Source: an uncultured Alphaproteobacteria bacterium (GTDB taxonomy: Bacteria; Pseudomonadota; Alphaproteobacteria; RF32; CAG-239). Taken from it: a DNA stretch of 42,056 nt. The notes under the pieces are model-generated. The model was not told where the DNA came from, searched no databases, and saw only the letters and a program-made list of their open reading frames with translations. How positions within the stretch are numbered: the stretch's first letter is position 1; each line of letters opens with the position of its first letter. A program made the position numbers and the translations under genes. Below are positions 8,226 through 15,653 of the stretch, in pieces. The DNA is taken from NCBI GenBank assembly GCA_934270475.1, contig CAKQPS010000009.1, forward strand, positions 1 through 42,056. The letters are read 5' to 3'.

Positions 8226-8570
8226 GTGGCAGCAAAAGACACTAAAGTATTGGATATAATCACCAAAGCCTTGGACGATATGAAGGCAGAAAATGTTTCG
8301 GTAATTGATTTGGCAGGCAAAACTTCTATCGCCAGTTATATGGTGGTGGCGAGCGGTACTTCCAACCGTCACGTTGCCTCTATTGCGCAAAAAATTGAAG
8401 AAGCCTTGAAAGCAGCCGGCTGCCGTTGTTCGGTAGAGGGCGAAACCAAAGCCGATTGGGTTTTGATTGATGCGTTTGACGTGATTGTGCACATTTTCCG
8501 TCCGGAAGTTCGCGAGTTTTATAACTTGGAAAAAATGTGGACTTCCGCCGCTAACTTACGGAAAGAATAA
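8226..8570 (+). CDS. rsfS: Ribosome silencing factor RsfS
   Basis: RsfS binds L14 and blocks subunit joining in starved cells. The 114-residue product carries the family core VIDLAGKTSIASYMVVASGTSNRH and the C-terminal ADWVLIDAFDVIVHIFRPEVREFYNLEKMW. The start is GTG (8226) with AAGGAG seven bases upstream. It follows obgE by 19 bp and is probably co-transcribed with it. rlmH, its usual partner, comes next but is separated by a terminator and its own promoter. Confidence 0.96.
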   Translation: MAAKDTKVLDIITKALDDMKAENVSVIDLAGKTSIASYMVVASGTSNRHVASIAQKIEEALKAAGCRCSVEGETKADWVLIDAFDVIVHIFRPEVREFYNLEKMWTSAANLRKE

Positions 8571-8588
8571 TCTGTTTTCTTTTATCCG

Positions 8589-8626
8589 AATGCGCTTTGT
8601 TGGCAATATACAAAGCGCATTTTTTA
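8589..8626 (+). terminator. Intrinsic terminator after rsfS
   Basis: AATGCGCTTTGT (8589-8600) pairs perfectly with ACAAAGCGCATT (8610-8621) across a 9-nt loop, and a T-run follows. This ends the obgE-rsfS unit. Confidence 0.85.
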
Positions 8627-8683
8627 TATTTAAAATCAACAATGAAAATTGAGTTTGAAATGAAGGTTAAAATCCATTTCTTT

Positions 8684-8755
8684 CGTAACATTTATTTTAC
8701 AAATACGTAACATTTTTGTTACGAATAGTCAATTTTTTATGTACTATTTGTTACG
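8684..8755. promoter_or_regulatory. Four CGTAACA/TGTTACG sites before rlmH (candidate operator)
   Basis: The 7-mer CGTAACA occurs at 8684-8690 and 8706-8712, and its complement TGTTACG at 8717-8723 and 8749-8755. The middle two form a perfect inverted repeat with a 4-bp spacer. All four lie within 72 bp, just upstream of a -35/-10 pair for rlmH (TTGTAA 8761-8766, 17 bp, TATTCT 8784-8789). The spacing suggests binding of a dimeric repressor or activator. I cannot name the regulator. Confidence 0.5.
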
Positions 8756-8810
8756 TTTTCTTGTAATTTTTCGCGAATGTCTGTATTCTCTGCTAAAAGG
8801 GAGAAAATAA

Positions 8811-9251
8811 ATGAAAGCGTTGATTTTAGCTATCGGAAAATGCAAACACGGCTCGCCGGAAGCGGCGATAATTGCCGAATATGTCAAGCGTTCGGGCTGG
8901 GACGTGATTATTAAAGAAAAAGACAATTCCACACAGGAAGACGAGGCTAAATTTTTGCAGAATTCGATTCCGAACGGTGCTAAAGTGATTGTGCTGGACG
9001 AACGCGGTGTAAATATCTCCAGTATGGAATTAGCCTCAAAGGTGGAACATTGGATTCTTGACGGCTGCTCGGAAGTTTGTTTTCTAATCGGCGGTGCAGA
9101 CGGGCATTTGCAGTCTACCCGTGATAGGGCGGATTTAATTCTCTCGTTTGGTAAATTGACTTTGCCGCATATGCTGATGCGGGCAGTTTTAAGTGAGCAG
9201 ATTTATCGTATGCAAACCATCATAAATCATCATCCGTACCATCGTCAATAA
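8811..9251 (+). CDS. rlmH: 23S rRNA (pseudouridine-1915-N3)-methyltransferase RlmH
   Basis: RlmH is a SPOUT methyltransferase that modifies pseudouridine 1915 in helix 69. The product has VIVLDERGVNISSMELA, the SAM-binding knot FLIGGADGH and the C-terminal HMLMRAVLSEQIYRM...HPYHRQ, all diagnostic. It has 146 residues, slightly short of the E. coli form. The SD is AAAGGGAG. The 3' end overlaps the convergent recX by 32 bp. The promoter region has the unusual CGTAACA repeats described separately. Confidence 0.95.
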   Translation: MKALILAIGKCKHGSPEAAIIAEYVKRSGWDVIIKEKDNSTQEDEAKFLQNSIPNGAKVIVLDERGVNISSMELASKVEHWILDGCSEVCFLIGGADGHLQSTRDRADLILSFGKLTLPHMLMRAVLSEQIYRMQTIINHHPYHRQ

Positions 9252-9801
9252 AATCAGCGCCTATAATTTCCGCCACCACATCATAGTCAAAGCCGGCGCG
9301 GATTAAAGCCGCCATATCTTTTTGCCTGTTAATTTTTCGCGATTCTTCGTCGGGACGAAACGGTCCTATTTTTTTGCGTTTTGCCAATTTTAGAGCCATT
9401 TCCTGCGGATTATAGCCAAAGTCGTCTAACATATCTTCAATTTGTGCGTTGGTAATTCCTTTTTCACGCAGCTTATTTTGAATATAGCGAGCCGGTTTGC
9501 CGGCGGCAAGATAGCTGCGGACTTTGATTTCGGTAAAACGTTTGTCATCAAGATAGTGCAGTTTTTCAAATTCCGCCAAAACATCTTCCACCCATTGATA
9601 AGCTTCCTGCTTGTTAAAATCCGGATTCTCTTTGGCATATTGATTGACGCGTTTTTGCAAGACCGAACGCAAGTTTTCTACCGAAGATTCAAAACGCTTT
9701 AGATAATATAAGCCGATGTTTTTCAGACGCTGCGGCGTGATTTTTTTGGCGGGACGCTTGCGTTTGGGCTGTTCTGTTTCGGGATAATTTTCGTAACTCA
9801 C
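9220..9801 (-). CDS. recX: RecX-like regulator of RecA
   Basis: RecX binds RecA filaments and limits their activity. The product shows the helical-repeat pattern of the family: YYLKRFESSVENLRSVLQKR, then YLDDKRFTEIKVRSYLAAGK with LREKGI, and a C-terminal RRAGF-like segment KDMAALIRAGFDYDVVAEII. An in-frame ATG at 9837 has no ribosome-binding site. A GTG at 9801 is preceded by AAGGAG nine bases upstream and gives VSYENYPETEQ, so I prefer it. recA is not in the window. The 3' end overlaps rlmH tail to tail. The family assignment is good; the start is less sure. Confidence 0.85.
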   Translation of the reverse strand: MSYENYPETEQPKRKRPAKKITPQRLKNIGLYYLKRFESSVENLRSVLQKRVNQYAKENPDFNKQEAYQWVEDVLAEFEKLHYLDDKRFTEIKVRSYLAAGKPARYIQNKLREKGITNAQIEDMLDDFGYNPQEMALKLAKRKKIGPFRPDEESRKINRQKDMAALIRAGFDYDVVAEIIGADFIDDGTDDDL

Positions 9802-9876
9802 TTGAAATGTCTCCTTTTTCTCCCTAAATCTATGCATAATAGAACAATAGTTTAATCACAAAGAGGTTTTTAAAAG

Positions 9877-10782
9877 ATGAATAAAGATAAATGCGTTTCC
9901 TTTAATTTGGATAACAACGCTTTCCGCGGACGCTTGGTGCGTTTGGACAATGTTTTGAAAGAAGTTTTTTCGCACCATAAATATCCGGATAATGTCGGTG
10001 CGGCGGTGGCAGAAACCACGGCTTTGGGTGTTATGCTGGCAAGCCTGATGAAATTTGACGGCTTGTTTACATTGCAAATTCAAGGCGACGGTCCCATTTC
10101 CGATTTGGTCGCTGATGTTACATCAGAAGGCAAAGTGCGCGCAACCGCTCGTTTTAACGAACAGAAAATGGCGGCGGCGCAGGCTTTGCGTAAAACCGAG
10201 GGCGAGCTGGAAGCCGCTCCGTTTTGGCTGGGCAAAGGCAGCTTGATTTTTACCATAGACCAAGGCAAAGGAACAGACCTGTATCAAGGCGTGGTTGATT
10301 TGCAGGGCAATACTTTGGAAGCCTGCGCTTTGCGCTATTTCAAATATTCCGAGCAAATTGACACCCATTTGCATTTGTATCTGAATAAAAAAGGTGATTA
10401 TTGGCAGGCGGCAGGTATTTTGATTCAAAAAATGCCAGTCAAAGGTGGTAAGGAAATAGATGAAAGCGAAGAAGAAATTGCCGAAAAATGGAATGAAGAT
10501 AAAATTCTGCTGGATAGCCTGACTGCTGCGGAAATGTTTGACGGCAGCTTGACCGCTGATGATATTTTGTTCCGTTTGTTCCATGAACATCAGGTGCGTG
10601 TTGTTAAAACCGGAGAATATTATTTTGGCTGCCGCTGCAGTCGTGAAAAGTTGCTGGCTACTTTAAGTTCTATGAAAGAAGACGACATCAACGCCATGGT
10701 GGAAGACGGCAAAATCACGGCAACCTGCAATTTTTGCGGACAAGTTTATTCCTTTGATAAAGGCGAACTTTTGAAACATTAG
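9877..10782 (+). CDS. hslO: Redox-regulated chaperone Hsp33
   Basis: Hsp33 is a cytoplasmic holdase switched on by oxidation of a zinc-bound four-cysteine cluster. The 301-residue protein has both halves of that switch: GCRCSREK near residue 252 and CNFCGQVY near residue 288. The N-terminal domain has the expected AAAVAETTALGVMLASLMKF-type region and LTLQIQGDGP-like strand (LFTLQIQGDGPISDLVADV). The SD is AAGAGG. The gene is divergent from recX and followed by a lipoprotein gene on the same strand. Confidence 0.96.
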   Translation: MNKDKCVSFNLDNNAFRGRLVRLDNVLKEVFSHHKYPDNVGAAVAETTALGVMLASLMKFDGLFTLQIQGDGPISDLVADVTSEGKVRATARFNEQKMAAAQALRKTEGELEAAPFWLGKGSLIFTIDQGKGTDLYQGVVDLQGNTLEACALRYFKYSEQIDTHLHLYLNKKGDYWQAAGILIQKMPVKGGKEIDESEEEIAEKWNEDKILLDSLTAAEMFDGSLTADDILFRLFHEHQVRVVKTGEYYFGCRCSREKLLATLSSMKEDDINAMVEDGKITATCNFCGQVYSFDKGELLKH

Positions 10783-10820
10783 GCTTTATTTTTAAGCATA
10801 TCTTAAACATTACCCTGTAA

Positions 10821-10845
10821 GTTAAACCTAAATATTAGGTTCAAC
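10821..10845. promoter_or_regulatory. Inverted repeat between hslO and the lipoprotein gene
   Basis: GTTAAACCTAA (10821-10831) and TTAGGTTCAAC (10835-10845) are complementary but for one base, with a 3-bp centre. There is no T-run, so it looks more like an operator than a terminator. It lies 18 bp before the lipoprotein start. Confidence 0.35.
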
Positions 10846-10862
10846 TTATGGGGTATAATAAT

Positions 10863-11471
10863 ATGACAAGTTTTTTCAAAACATTTTGTGCTGTTTCAGT
10901 TGCCGGAATTTTAAGCGCATGCTCAACTATGAATAATAATGAAGCGGCTCCGGAAAGATATAGCGATTTACATTTTGATAATAAAAAACCGATTGAACTT
11001 ACAGTGAAAAAAATTGAAGTAAAATCAGAGTTTACTCCGTCATTTACCCGTCCGAATGTTGAACATTTGTTCCCGATTTCTATTGAAAAGACAGCCAAAA
11101 CTTGGGCTGATGAGCGTTTGGAAGCAGTTGATTATTCTTCTGACCGCGTGGCAGAATTTATTATTAAAGACGCCAGCGTGACCGAAAAAGAAGAAAAAGC
11201 TGAACAGCTGCTGCAAAAAGACCGCTTGAAATATCACGCAAATTTAAGCGTGCTGCTCAAAGTTACTGATAACAAATCATCGGCTCAAACTTCAGTGGAA
11301 GCCTATCGCGAATTGAGTATGCCGATAGATACCAATATTGAAGACAAAGAGAGATATTGGAACGAAATGGTTGTAAAATTGTTTAATGCTTTTGACGAAC
11401 ATATGGAAATGAATATTCATAAATATTTGAATATGTATATCAAAGGCAATACTTCAATTACCGAATACTAA
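10863..11471 (+). CDS. Predicted lipoprotein of unknown function
   Basis: The N-terminus MTSFFKTFCAVSVAGILSAC is a lipoprotein signal with lipobox LSAC, so the mature protein should be lipid-anchored at Cys20 and face the periplasm. The body has about 180 residues with the segment PNVEHLFPISIEKTAKTWADERL followed by VAEFIIKDASVTEKEEKA. I recall similar PNVEH.FP...W..DRL and FVI.DASV patterns in uncharacterised alphaproteobacterial lipoproteins, so this may be a conserved but unstudied family. The ATG at 10863 is preferred over one five codons upstream because it gives a normal signal peptide. No enzyme motif is visible. Confidence 0.75.
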   Translation: MTSFFKTFCAVSVAGILSACSTMNNNEAAPERYSDLHFDNKKPIELTVKKIEVKSEFTPSFTRPNVEHLFPISIEKTAKTWADERLEAVDYSSDRVAEFIIKDASVTEKEEKAEQLLQKDRLKYHANLSVLLKVTDNKSSAQTSVEAYRELSMPIDTNIEDKERYWNEMVVKLFNAFDEHMEMNIHKYLNMYIKGNTSITEY

Positions 11472-11873
11472 TCAGCAAAAACAAACAGAAGATTTTTGCG
11501 AAGAACTCAGATTAAGCACCGGAAGCTTTATTTTGAGTTCTTTTCCTTTTGTGGTTAAGGCTTTGCAATAGCCATAGAGCACGGCGGCGCCGTCTAATTG
11601 AGCCGTATCTTCAAATTCAAAGCATTCCCCCGGTTCCAAATCCGGCAGTTCGCCGTTAAAGCCAAAACTCGGCATATAGCGGTTGTTGCCTTTTGCATCG
11701 GTAATGCAGACATCTTTAGAAGTTAAGCGGATACGTTCGTCAGAATTGTTTTCAATTCGCAGCACATAGCCCCAAAGCTCTTGTTTGCTTTCATCTTTTT
11801 CCAGCAATTCCTGACAAGCCGAAACCACAATGTCTCCGGTTTGCGCTGTCGAATAATCAAAATTTTCTAACAT
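11472..11873 (-). CDS. apaG: ApaG-domain protein
   Basis: The 133-residue product has the ApaG (DUF525) pattern: ELWGYVLRIENNSDERIRL, KDVCITDAKGN, GFNGELPDLEPGECFEFED and LYGYCKALTTKGKELKIKLPVL. ApaG domains have an immunoglobulin-like fold. In enterobacteria apaG lies beside apaH and was linked to Co2+/Mg2+ phenotypes, but the biochemical role is unsettled. The conserved GxGVVG-like turn is weaker here (PSFGFNGE). The stop codon abuts the convergent lipoprotein gene. The ribosome-binding site (GGAGGG) lies in a long hairpin described separately. I am fairly sure of the family and unsure of the function. Confidence 0.8.
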   Translation of the reverse strand: MLENFDYSTAQTGDIVVSACQELLEKDESKQELWGYVLRIENNSDERIRLTSKDVCITDAKGNNRYMPSFGFNGELPDLEPGECFEFEDTAQLDGAAVLYGYCKALTTKGKELKIKLPVLNLSSSQKSSVCFC

Positions 11874-11935
11874 AAAAAATCCCTCCGAACTTTGTGTTAA
11901 GGATTCATTAACCTTTAGAAAAGTTCAAGAGGGAT
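11874..11935 (-). promoter_or_regulatory. Hairpin that pairs with the apaG ribosome-binding site (attenuator or RNA switch candidate)
   Basis: On the minus-strand RNA, AUCCCUC and GAACUUU pair with AAAGUUC and GAGGGAU, giving two 7-bp stems separated by a small internal loop. The 3' strand contains the GGAGGG that should serve apaG, and it runs into six U just before the AUG. A smaller GUUAA/UUAAC hairpin sits in the loop. The structure could terminate cupin transcription, act as an attenuator, or hide the SD. Confidence 0.55.
11897..11911. promoter_or_regulatory. TTAA-N7-TTAA box (CtrA-type), with an embedded GANTC
   Basis: TTAA-ggattca-TTAA matches the full CtrA consensus and contains GATTC, a GANTC (CcrM-type) methylation site. 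It sits in the loop of the hairpin before apaG. In DNA of this base composition a few such boxes are expected by chance in 42 kb. Confidence 0.3.
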
Positions 11936-11968
11936 TCTTCAAAATGCCCCACTTATGCACACAAATTT

Positions 11969-12334
11969 TTATTTTGCGCGCCCGTATTTATCTTCAAAGC
12001 GAACAATATCGTTTTCATCTAAATTTTCGCCGACCTGAACTTCAACAAATTCCATCGGTTCAGCGGTGGTGTTTTGGATTCGGTGTTTGGTTTCTATTGG
12101 AATATAAACCGATTCGCCGACTTTTTTAGTTAAAATTTCTTCGCCGAGCGTAACGGTTGCGGTGCCGTGCACAATAATCCAGTGCTCTGCTCTGCCGTGA
12201 TGCAGCTGCAATGATAAAATTCCGTTTGGTTCAACCATAATATGCTTTACGCAAAAGCCGTCGCCGCAGTCAGTCACTTCCCAAGTTCCCCAAGGGCGTC
12301 TGTCATTTTGCCCGCGTTTGTATGTATTAGCTAT
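11969..12334 (-). CDS. Small cupin, mannose-6-phosphate isomerase type II C-terminal-like, apparent AUA start
   Basis: The 121-residue product is a single cupin matching the C-terminal domain of type II phosphomannose isomerases: RRPWGTWEV, GFCVKHIMVEPNGILSLQLH and HHGRAEHWIIVHGTA, then VYIPIETKHRIQN and VQVGENLDENDIVRFEDKYG. His and Glu metal ligands are present in LHHGRAEHW and KHRIQ. Start choice is the oddity. The only longer in-frame start is a TTG (12400) that is the -35 hexamer of the gene's own promoter. A strong AAGGAG (12341-12346) stands six bases before ATA at 12334, which begins the natural N-terminus IANTYKRGQ. So it starts at AUA, has lost its ATG, or holds a base error. Confidence 0.7.
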   Translation of the reverse strand: MANTYKRGQNDRRPWGTWEVTDCGDGFCVKHIMVEPNGILSLQLHHGRAEHWIIVHGTATVTLGEEILTKKVGESVYIPIETKHRIQNTTAEPMEFVEVQVGENLDENDIVRFEDKYGRAK

Positions 12335-12372
12335 TTTAATCTCCTTTTTTATGTTTACATAAAGTAAAAAGT

Positions 12373-12400
12373 AGTATAAACAGTAAATGTATTGTTGCAA
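12373..12400 (-). promoter_or_regulatory. Promoter of the cupin gene
   Basis: On the minus strand TTGCAA (12400-12395) and TATACT (12378-12373) are 16 bp apart and precede the cupin SD by about 27 bp. On the plus strand a TATAAT (12402-12407) lies close by and may serve ptsP, so the two promoters would be back to back. Confidence 0.55.
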
Positions 12401-12431
12401 CTATAATTTAGAGATATACAAGGGATAAAAA

Positions 12432-14648
12432 ATGAATACGTCGGGCATTGTCAGCGAGGCTCTTGCCATTCAAAAAGTTATCAGCGAAGAATTATCCGCA
12501 AAATCGTCTATGCCCGAAAAAATCCATAAAGTGTTAAAGTTTTTGGCGGATTCCCTAAAAATGGACGGGGCGCTTTTATATGCCACGGCAGATGAAAATT
12601 ATTTAGAGTTGGTCGATGCTTATCAAGCTGTCGGCTACAAATCAAATATCCGCTATGAAGAAGGCGCCATAGGCTGCTGCGCGGCGGCGAAAGTGACCAC
12701 CATAAAAGTTGACGAGCAGCAAAAGTCATCGTTAATCAGCATTCCGGTAACCCGCCTGCATATCACTATCGGGGCGGTTGTTTTGATTAAACACGACACC
12801 ACAGGTTTTGACGAAGCGCAAACCGAAGAGGCTGAAACTTTAAGCCTGCCGCTAACCGATTTATTGAGTTCGCGCGCTTTTGAAGATTATAAAAATCAGC
12901 TTATCAGAGAAAAAGGTATTGTTATGCGCGATGCTCTGCATGGCGTCAGCATGAATAAAGGTTATGGCGTCGGCAAAGCGGTTTTGCATTACCGCCAGCG
13001 CGAACTTGTTAATATTTTTGCCGATAATGTTGAGCTGGAACAGTCCAAGCTTGCCGAAGGTCGGCGCAAAATGGTGGAATATATTGATAAAAAAATTGCT
13101 CAGGCAGAAAGCTATATGGGCAACACCACCGAAATTATGGAGGCCTACCGCCTGTTTGCTTTGGATAAAGGCTGGTATAAAAAAATCAGCGTCGACATTG
13201 CCAAGGGCTACACTGCAGAAGCGGCGGTGGAGCATGTTTATGAAGATATGTGGAGTAAGCTTTCCGCTACCAGCGACCCATATATTAAAGAAAAGCTTTA
13301 TGATTTGCGTGATGTTTCCGACCGTTTGCGTGCGTTTATCGGCGGCGATGTTGAACGTGAATTTGTTTCCGGCGATGAAGATATTGTGGTAATTGCCCAA
13401 AGTATGGGACCGGCAGATTTAATGGATTATAACTACACCAGAATAAAGGCGCTGGTCATAGAAGAATGTTCGCCGACTTTGCATGTGGTTATTGTCGCCA
13501 AGGCTTTGAATATTCCGGTTGTGGCTAAAATCTACGGCGTTTTGAAAGAGGTAAAAGCTGGCGAAACTGTGGCGGTAAATGGTGATGAGGGAACATTATA
13601 TCCTAATCCGTCGGAAAGTCTGATTGCCGAATATCAAAAAAAATCGGTCGGATTGCAAAAAGTTTTTGAAGAGCTGGAAAGTTTAAGCTCTCACCCGACC
13701 AAAACCAAAGATGATATAAAAATAAATTTGGCGCTGAACTACGGCTTGGATTTGGATTATGACTATATAAAGCCGACGCACTGCGACGGTATTGGTTTGT
13801 ACCGCACCGAAATAATGTTTATGTCGGCGGATAAAATGCCTGATGTAGAAACACAGCGCAAGCAATATGCGCGTTTATATGAAGCGCTGGGCAGCAAAAA
13901 AATTATTTTCCGCAGTTTGGATGTGGGGTCGGATAAGTTTTTGCCGTATTGGGGAGAAATAAAAGAAGATAATCCGGCAATCGGCTGGCGCTCTATTCGT
14001 ATAACGCTGGACCGCCGTTCTATTCTGCGCCAGCAGATTCGCGCTATGCTGCGGGCGGCGGCAGATAAAGAGCTAAATGTAATGTTCCCGATGATTTCTA
14101 CCTGCGAGGAATTTTTAGAGGCAAAAGAAACCTTGCTGCTTGAATATGAGCGAGAAAAACAGCGCGGACGTCCGACGGCGGCAAAAGTTAATGTCGGTAT
14201 AATGATAGAAGTGCCGTCGCTGCTGTTTCAGCTGGACGAAATTTTGCAGCAGGTTGATTTTATTTCTGTCGGAACAAACGACCTCTATCAGTTTGTGTTT
14301 GCCTGCGACAGAGGTAATCCGCGGCTAACGGCGCGTTATGACGTGCTCTCGGCGCCGTTTTTGAAATTGATGAAAATGATTGTCGATAAAGCCGGTCAAT
14401 ATAAAGTGTATTGCTCTGTTTGCGGCGAAATGGCAAGCAATCCGTTGGAAGCAATGGCGCTTATCGGCTTGGGCTACCGCAATCTTTCGGTTTCTGGATC
14501 TTCCTATGCAAACGTCAAAAAAATGATAATGAGTATGAAAAATGAGGACGTGGCTGATTATGTGCGCAGTTTGCTGAAATCGGCTAAAACCAGTGTTCGT
14601 CCACAATTATTGGCATATGCCTATGACCACACTATTGCAATCAACTGA
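12432..14648 (+). CDS. ptsP: Phosphoenolpyruvate-protein phosphotransferase PtsP (EI-Ntr)
   Basis: PtsP uses PEP to phosphorylate NPr in the nitrogen-related phosphotransfer chain. The 738-residue protein has an N-terminal GAF domain (about 1-150), an EI HPr-binding and swivel region with the phospho-acceptor His in CSPTLHVVIVAKALNIPVV near residue 350, and a C-terminal PEP-binding barrel. The barrel shows DGIGLYRTEIMFM, FRSLDVGSDKF, NPAIGWRSIR, VGIMIEVPSLLF, FISVGTNDLYQFVFACDR and the proton-donor Cys in CSVCGEMASNP. The form CSPTLH resembles the GSPTAH of alphaproteobacterial PtsP. No ptsH or ptsN gene is adjacent. The call is secure. Confidence 0.96.
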   Translation: MNTSGIVSEALAIQKVISEELSAKSSMPEKIHKVLKFLADSLKMDGALLYATADENYLELVDAYQAVGYKSNIRYEEGAIGCCAAAKVTTIKVDEQQKSSLISIPVTRLHITIGAVVLIKHDTTGFDEAQTEEAETLSLPLTDLLSSRAFEDYKNQLIREKGIVMRDALHGVSMNKGYGVGKAVLHYRQRELVNIFADNVELEQSKLAEGRRKMVEYIDKKIAQAESYMGNTTEIMEAYRLFALDKGWYKKISVDIAKGYTAEAAVEHVYEDMWSKLSATSDPYIKEKLYDLRDVSDRLRAFIGGDVEREFVSGDEDIVVIAQSMGPADLMDYNYTRIKALVIEECSPTLHVVIVAKALNIPVVAKIYGVLKEVKAGETVAVNGDEGTLYPNPSESLIAEYQKKSVGLQKVFEELESLSSHPTKTKDDIKINLALNYGLDLDYDYIKPTHCDGIGLYRTEIMFMSADKMPDVETQRKQYARLYEALGSKKIIFRSLDVGSDKFLPYWGEIKEDNPAIGWRSIRITLDRRSILRQQIRAMLRAAADKELNVMFPMISTCEEFLEAKETLLLEYEREKQRGRPTAAKVNVGIMIEVPSLLFQLDEILQQVDFISVGTNDLYQFVFACDRGNPRLTARYDVLSAPFLKLMKMIVDKAGQYKVYCSVCGEMASNPLEAMALIGLGYRNLSVSGSSYANVKKMIMSMKNEDVADYVRSLLKSAKTSVRPQLLAYAYDHTIAIN

Positions 14649-14688
14649 AAAATATGTTATAAACTCCCAAAATTAAAAGGATAAGAAT

Positions 14689-15651
14689 ATGTTAGAAATG
14701 GAAGAAGCGCAAAATGTCGGCGAATTGCTGCGTAACACCCGCCTGAAAAAAGGTAAAACCCTAGGCGATGTCTCTAAGGATTTATGTATCCGCAAATTTT
14801 ATTTGGAAGCTATAGAAAATATGGATGCCGCTAACTTGCCGGCTATGCCGTATGGCTTAGGCTTTGTGCGCAGCTATGCTAATTATTTGGAGCTTAATGC
14901 CTCCCGCATTACTCAAGCTTTCCGTCAGGCGGTTTATGCAGCGTCGGTGGAAGAAAAAGAAGAACCTGATGAAACGCCGCAAACGGAATATGCTGGACCG
15001 AATTGGCATCATGTTTTGATTGGTTTGCTGGGAGTTGTTTTGATATTTGCCGCTTGGCACGGCATATCTGCTTATAATCAGCAAAAGCAAGCGGCAGAAG
15101 AAAGAGAAATTGCTCAAGATAATGTGGTGCCTGAACCGGTAATCATAGAAGAAAATGAACCGGCGTTGCCTGAAATGGAAGAAGAAAATACAGAAGCTGA
15201 ATCTGAAACATTGTCGGAAGAGTCTGCGGCTGAACCAGCTGAAAACAAAATCGAGGCAGAAACCGCTGATAAAATTTCTGAAAAAGTTAAAGAAGAAAAA
15301 GTAAAAAATGAAAAGGCTAAAGACGAAAAAAATGCCAAGTCTTTGAGCGAAAACGCCGAGCCGAAAACTGCCGCTGAGACGGCATCTGTAACTCCGACCA
15401 AAGTTCAGATTTCTTTTGCCGGTCCGTCATGGATGGAGCTGAAACAAGGCAATAAAGTTTTGCTTAGCGGAATTTACAGCAAAGGTTTTAAATATGATGT
15501 GCCGAACGAAGCCGGAATAATTGTTTCAGTCGGACGTTACTATAATGTAGATTTTTATGTTGACGGCAAATTGACTAAAGTTGCGTCAGCGATGAAACAA
15601 ACAAATATCAGTTTGGATAAATATATTTTACCGGAACAAAAACAGGAATAA
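14689..15651 (+). CDS. rodZ: RodZ-like cytoskeletal membrane protein
   Basis: RodZ links MreB to the inner membrane in cell-shape control. Residues 8-85 form the helix-turn-helix domain (VGELLRNTRLKKGKTLGDVS ... YGLGFVRSYANYLEL). A membrane helix is at about 107-125 (HVLIGLLGVVLIFAAW). A Glu/Lys/Ala-rich linker follows (about 130-235), then a C-terminal DUF4115 domain with FAGPSWMELKQGNKVLLSGI. The linker is low-complexity and may be a spacer through the periplasm. The SD is AAAGGAT. hisS begins 2 bp after the stop, so rodZ-hisS-prfA are likely one operon. No ispG is next to it. Confidence 0.9.
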   Translation: MLEMEEAQNVGELLRNTRLKKGKTLGDVSKDLCIRKFYLEAIENMDAANLPAMPYGLGFVRSYANYLELNASRITQAFRQAVYAASVEEKEEPDETPQTEYAGPNWHHVLIGLLGVVLIFAAWHGISAYNQQKQAAEEREIAQDNVVPEPVIIEENEPALPEMEEENTEAESETLSEESAAEPAENKIEAETADKISEKVKEEKVKNEKAKDEKNAKSLSENAEPKTAAETASVTPTKVQISFAGPSWMELKQGNKVLLSGIYSKGFKYDVPNEAGIIVSVGRYYNVDFYVDGKLTKVASAMKQTNISLDKYILPEQKQE

Positions 15652-15653
15652 AA

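Noticed and set aside
7661..8320. 219-codon minus-strand frame opposite obgE
   Set aside because: The obgE product is full-length with all GTPase motifs; the opposite frame is rich in Phe, Asn and Gln as expected from a shadow.
12335..12400. N-terminal extension of the cupin from TTG at 12400
   Set aside because: The TTG is the -35 hexamer of the likely promoter and has no ribosome-binding site; the added residues are not cupin-like.
12861..13400. 179-codon minus-strand frame opposite ptsP
   Set aside because: It is antisense to conserved PtsP sequence with no SD and shadow-like composition.
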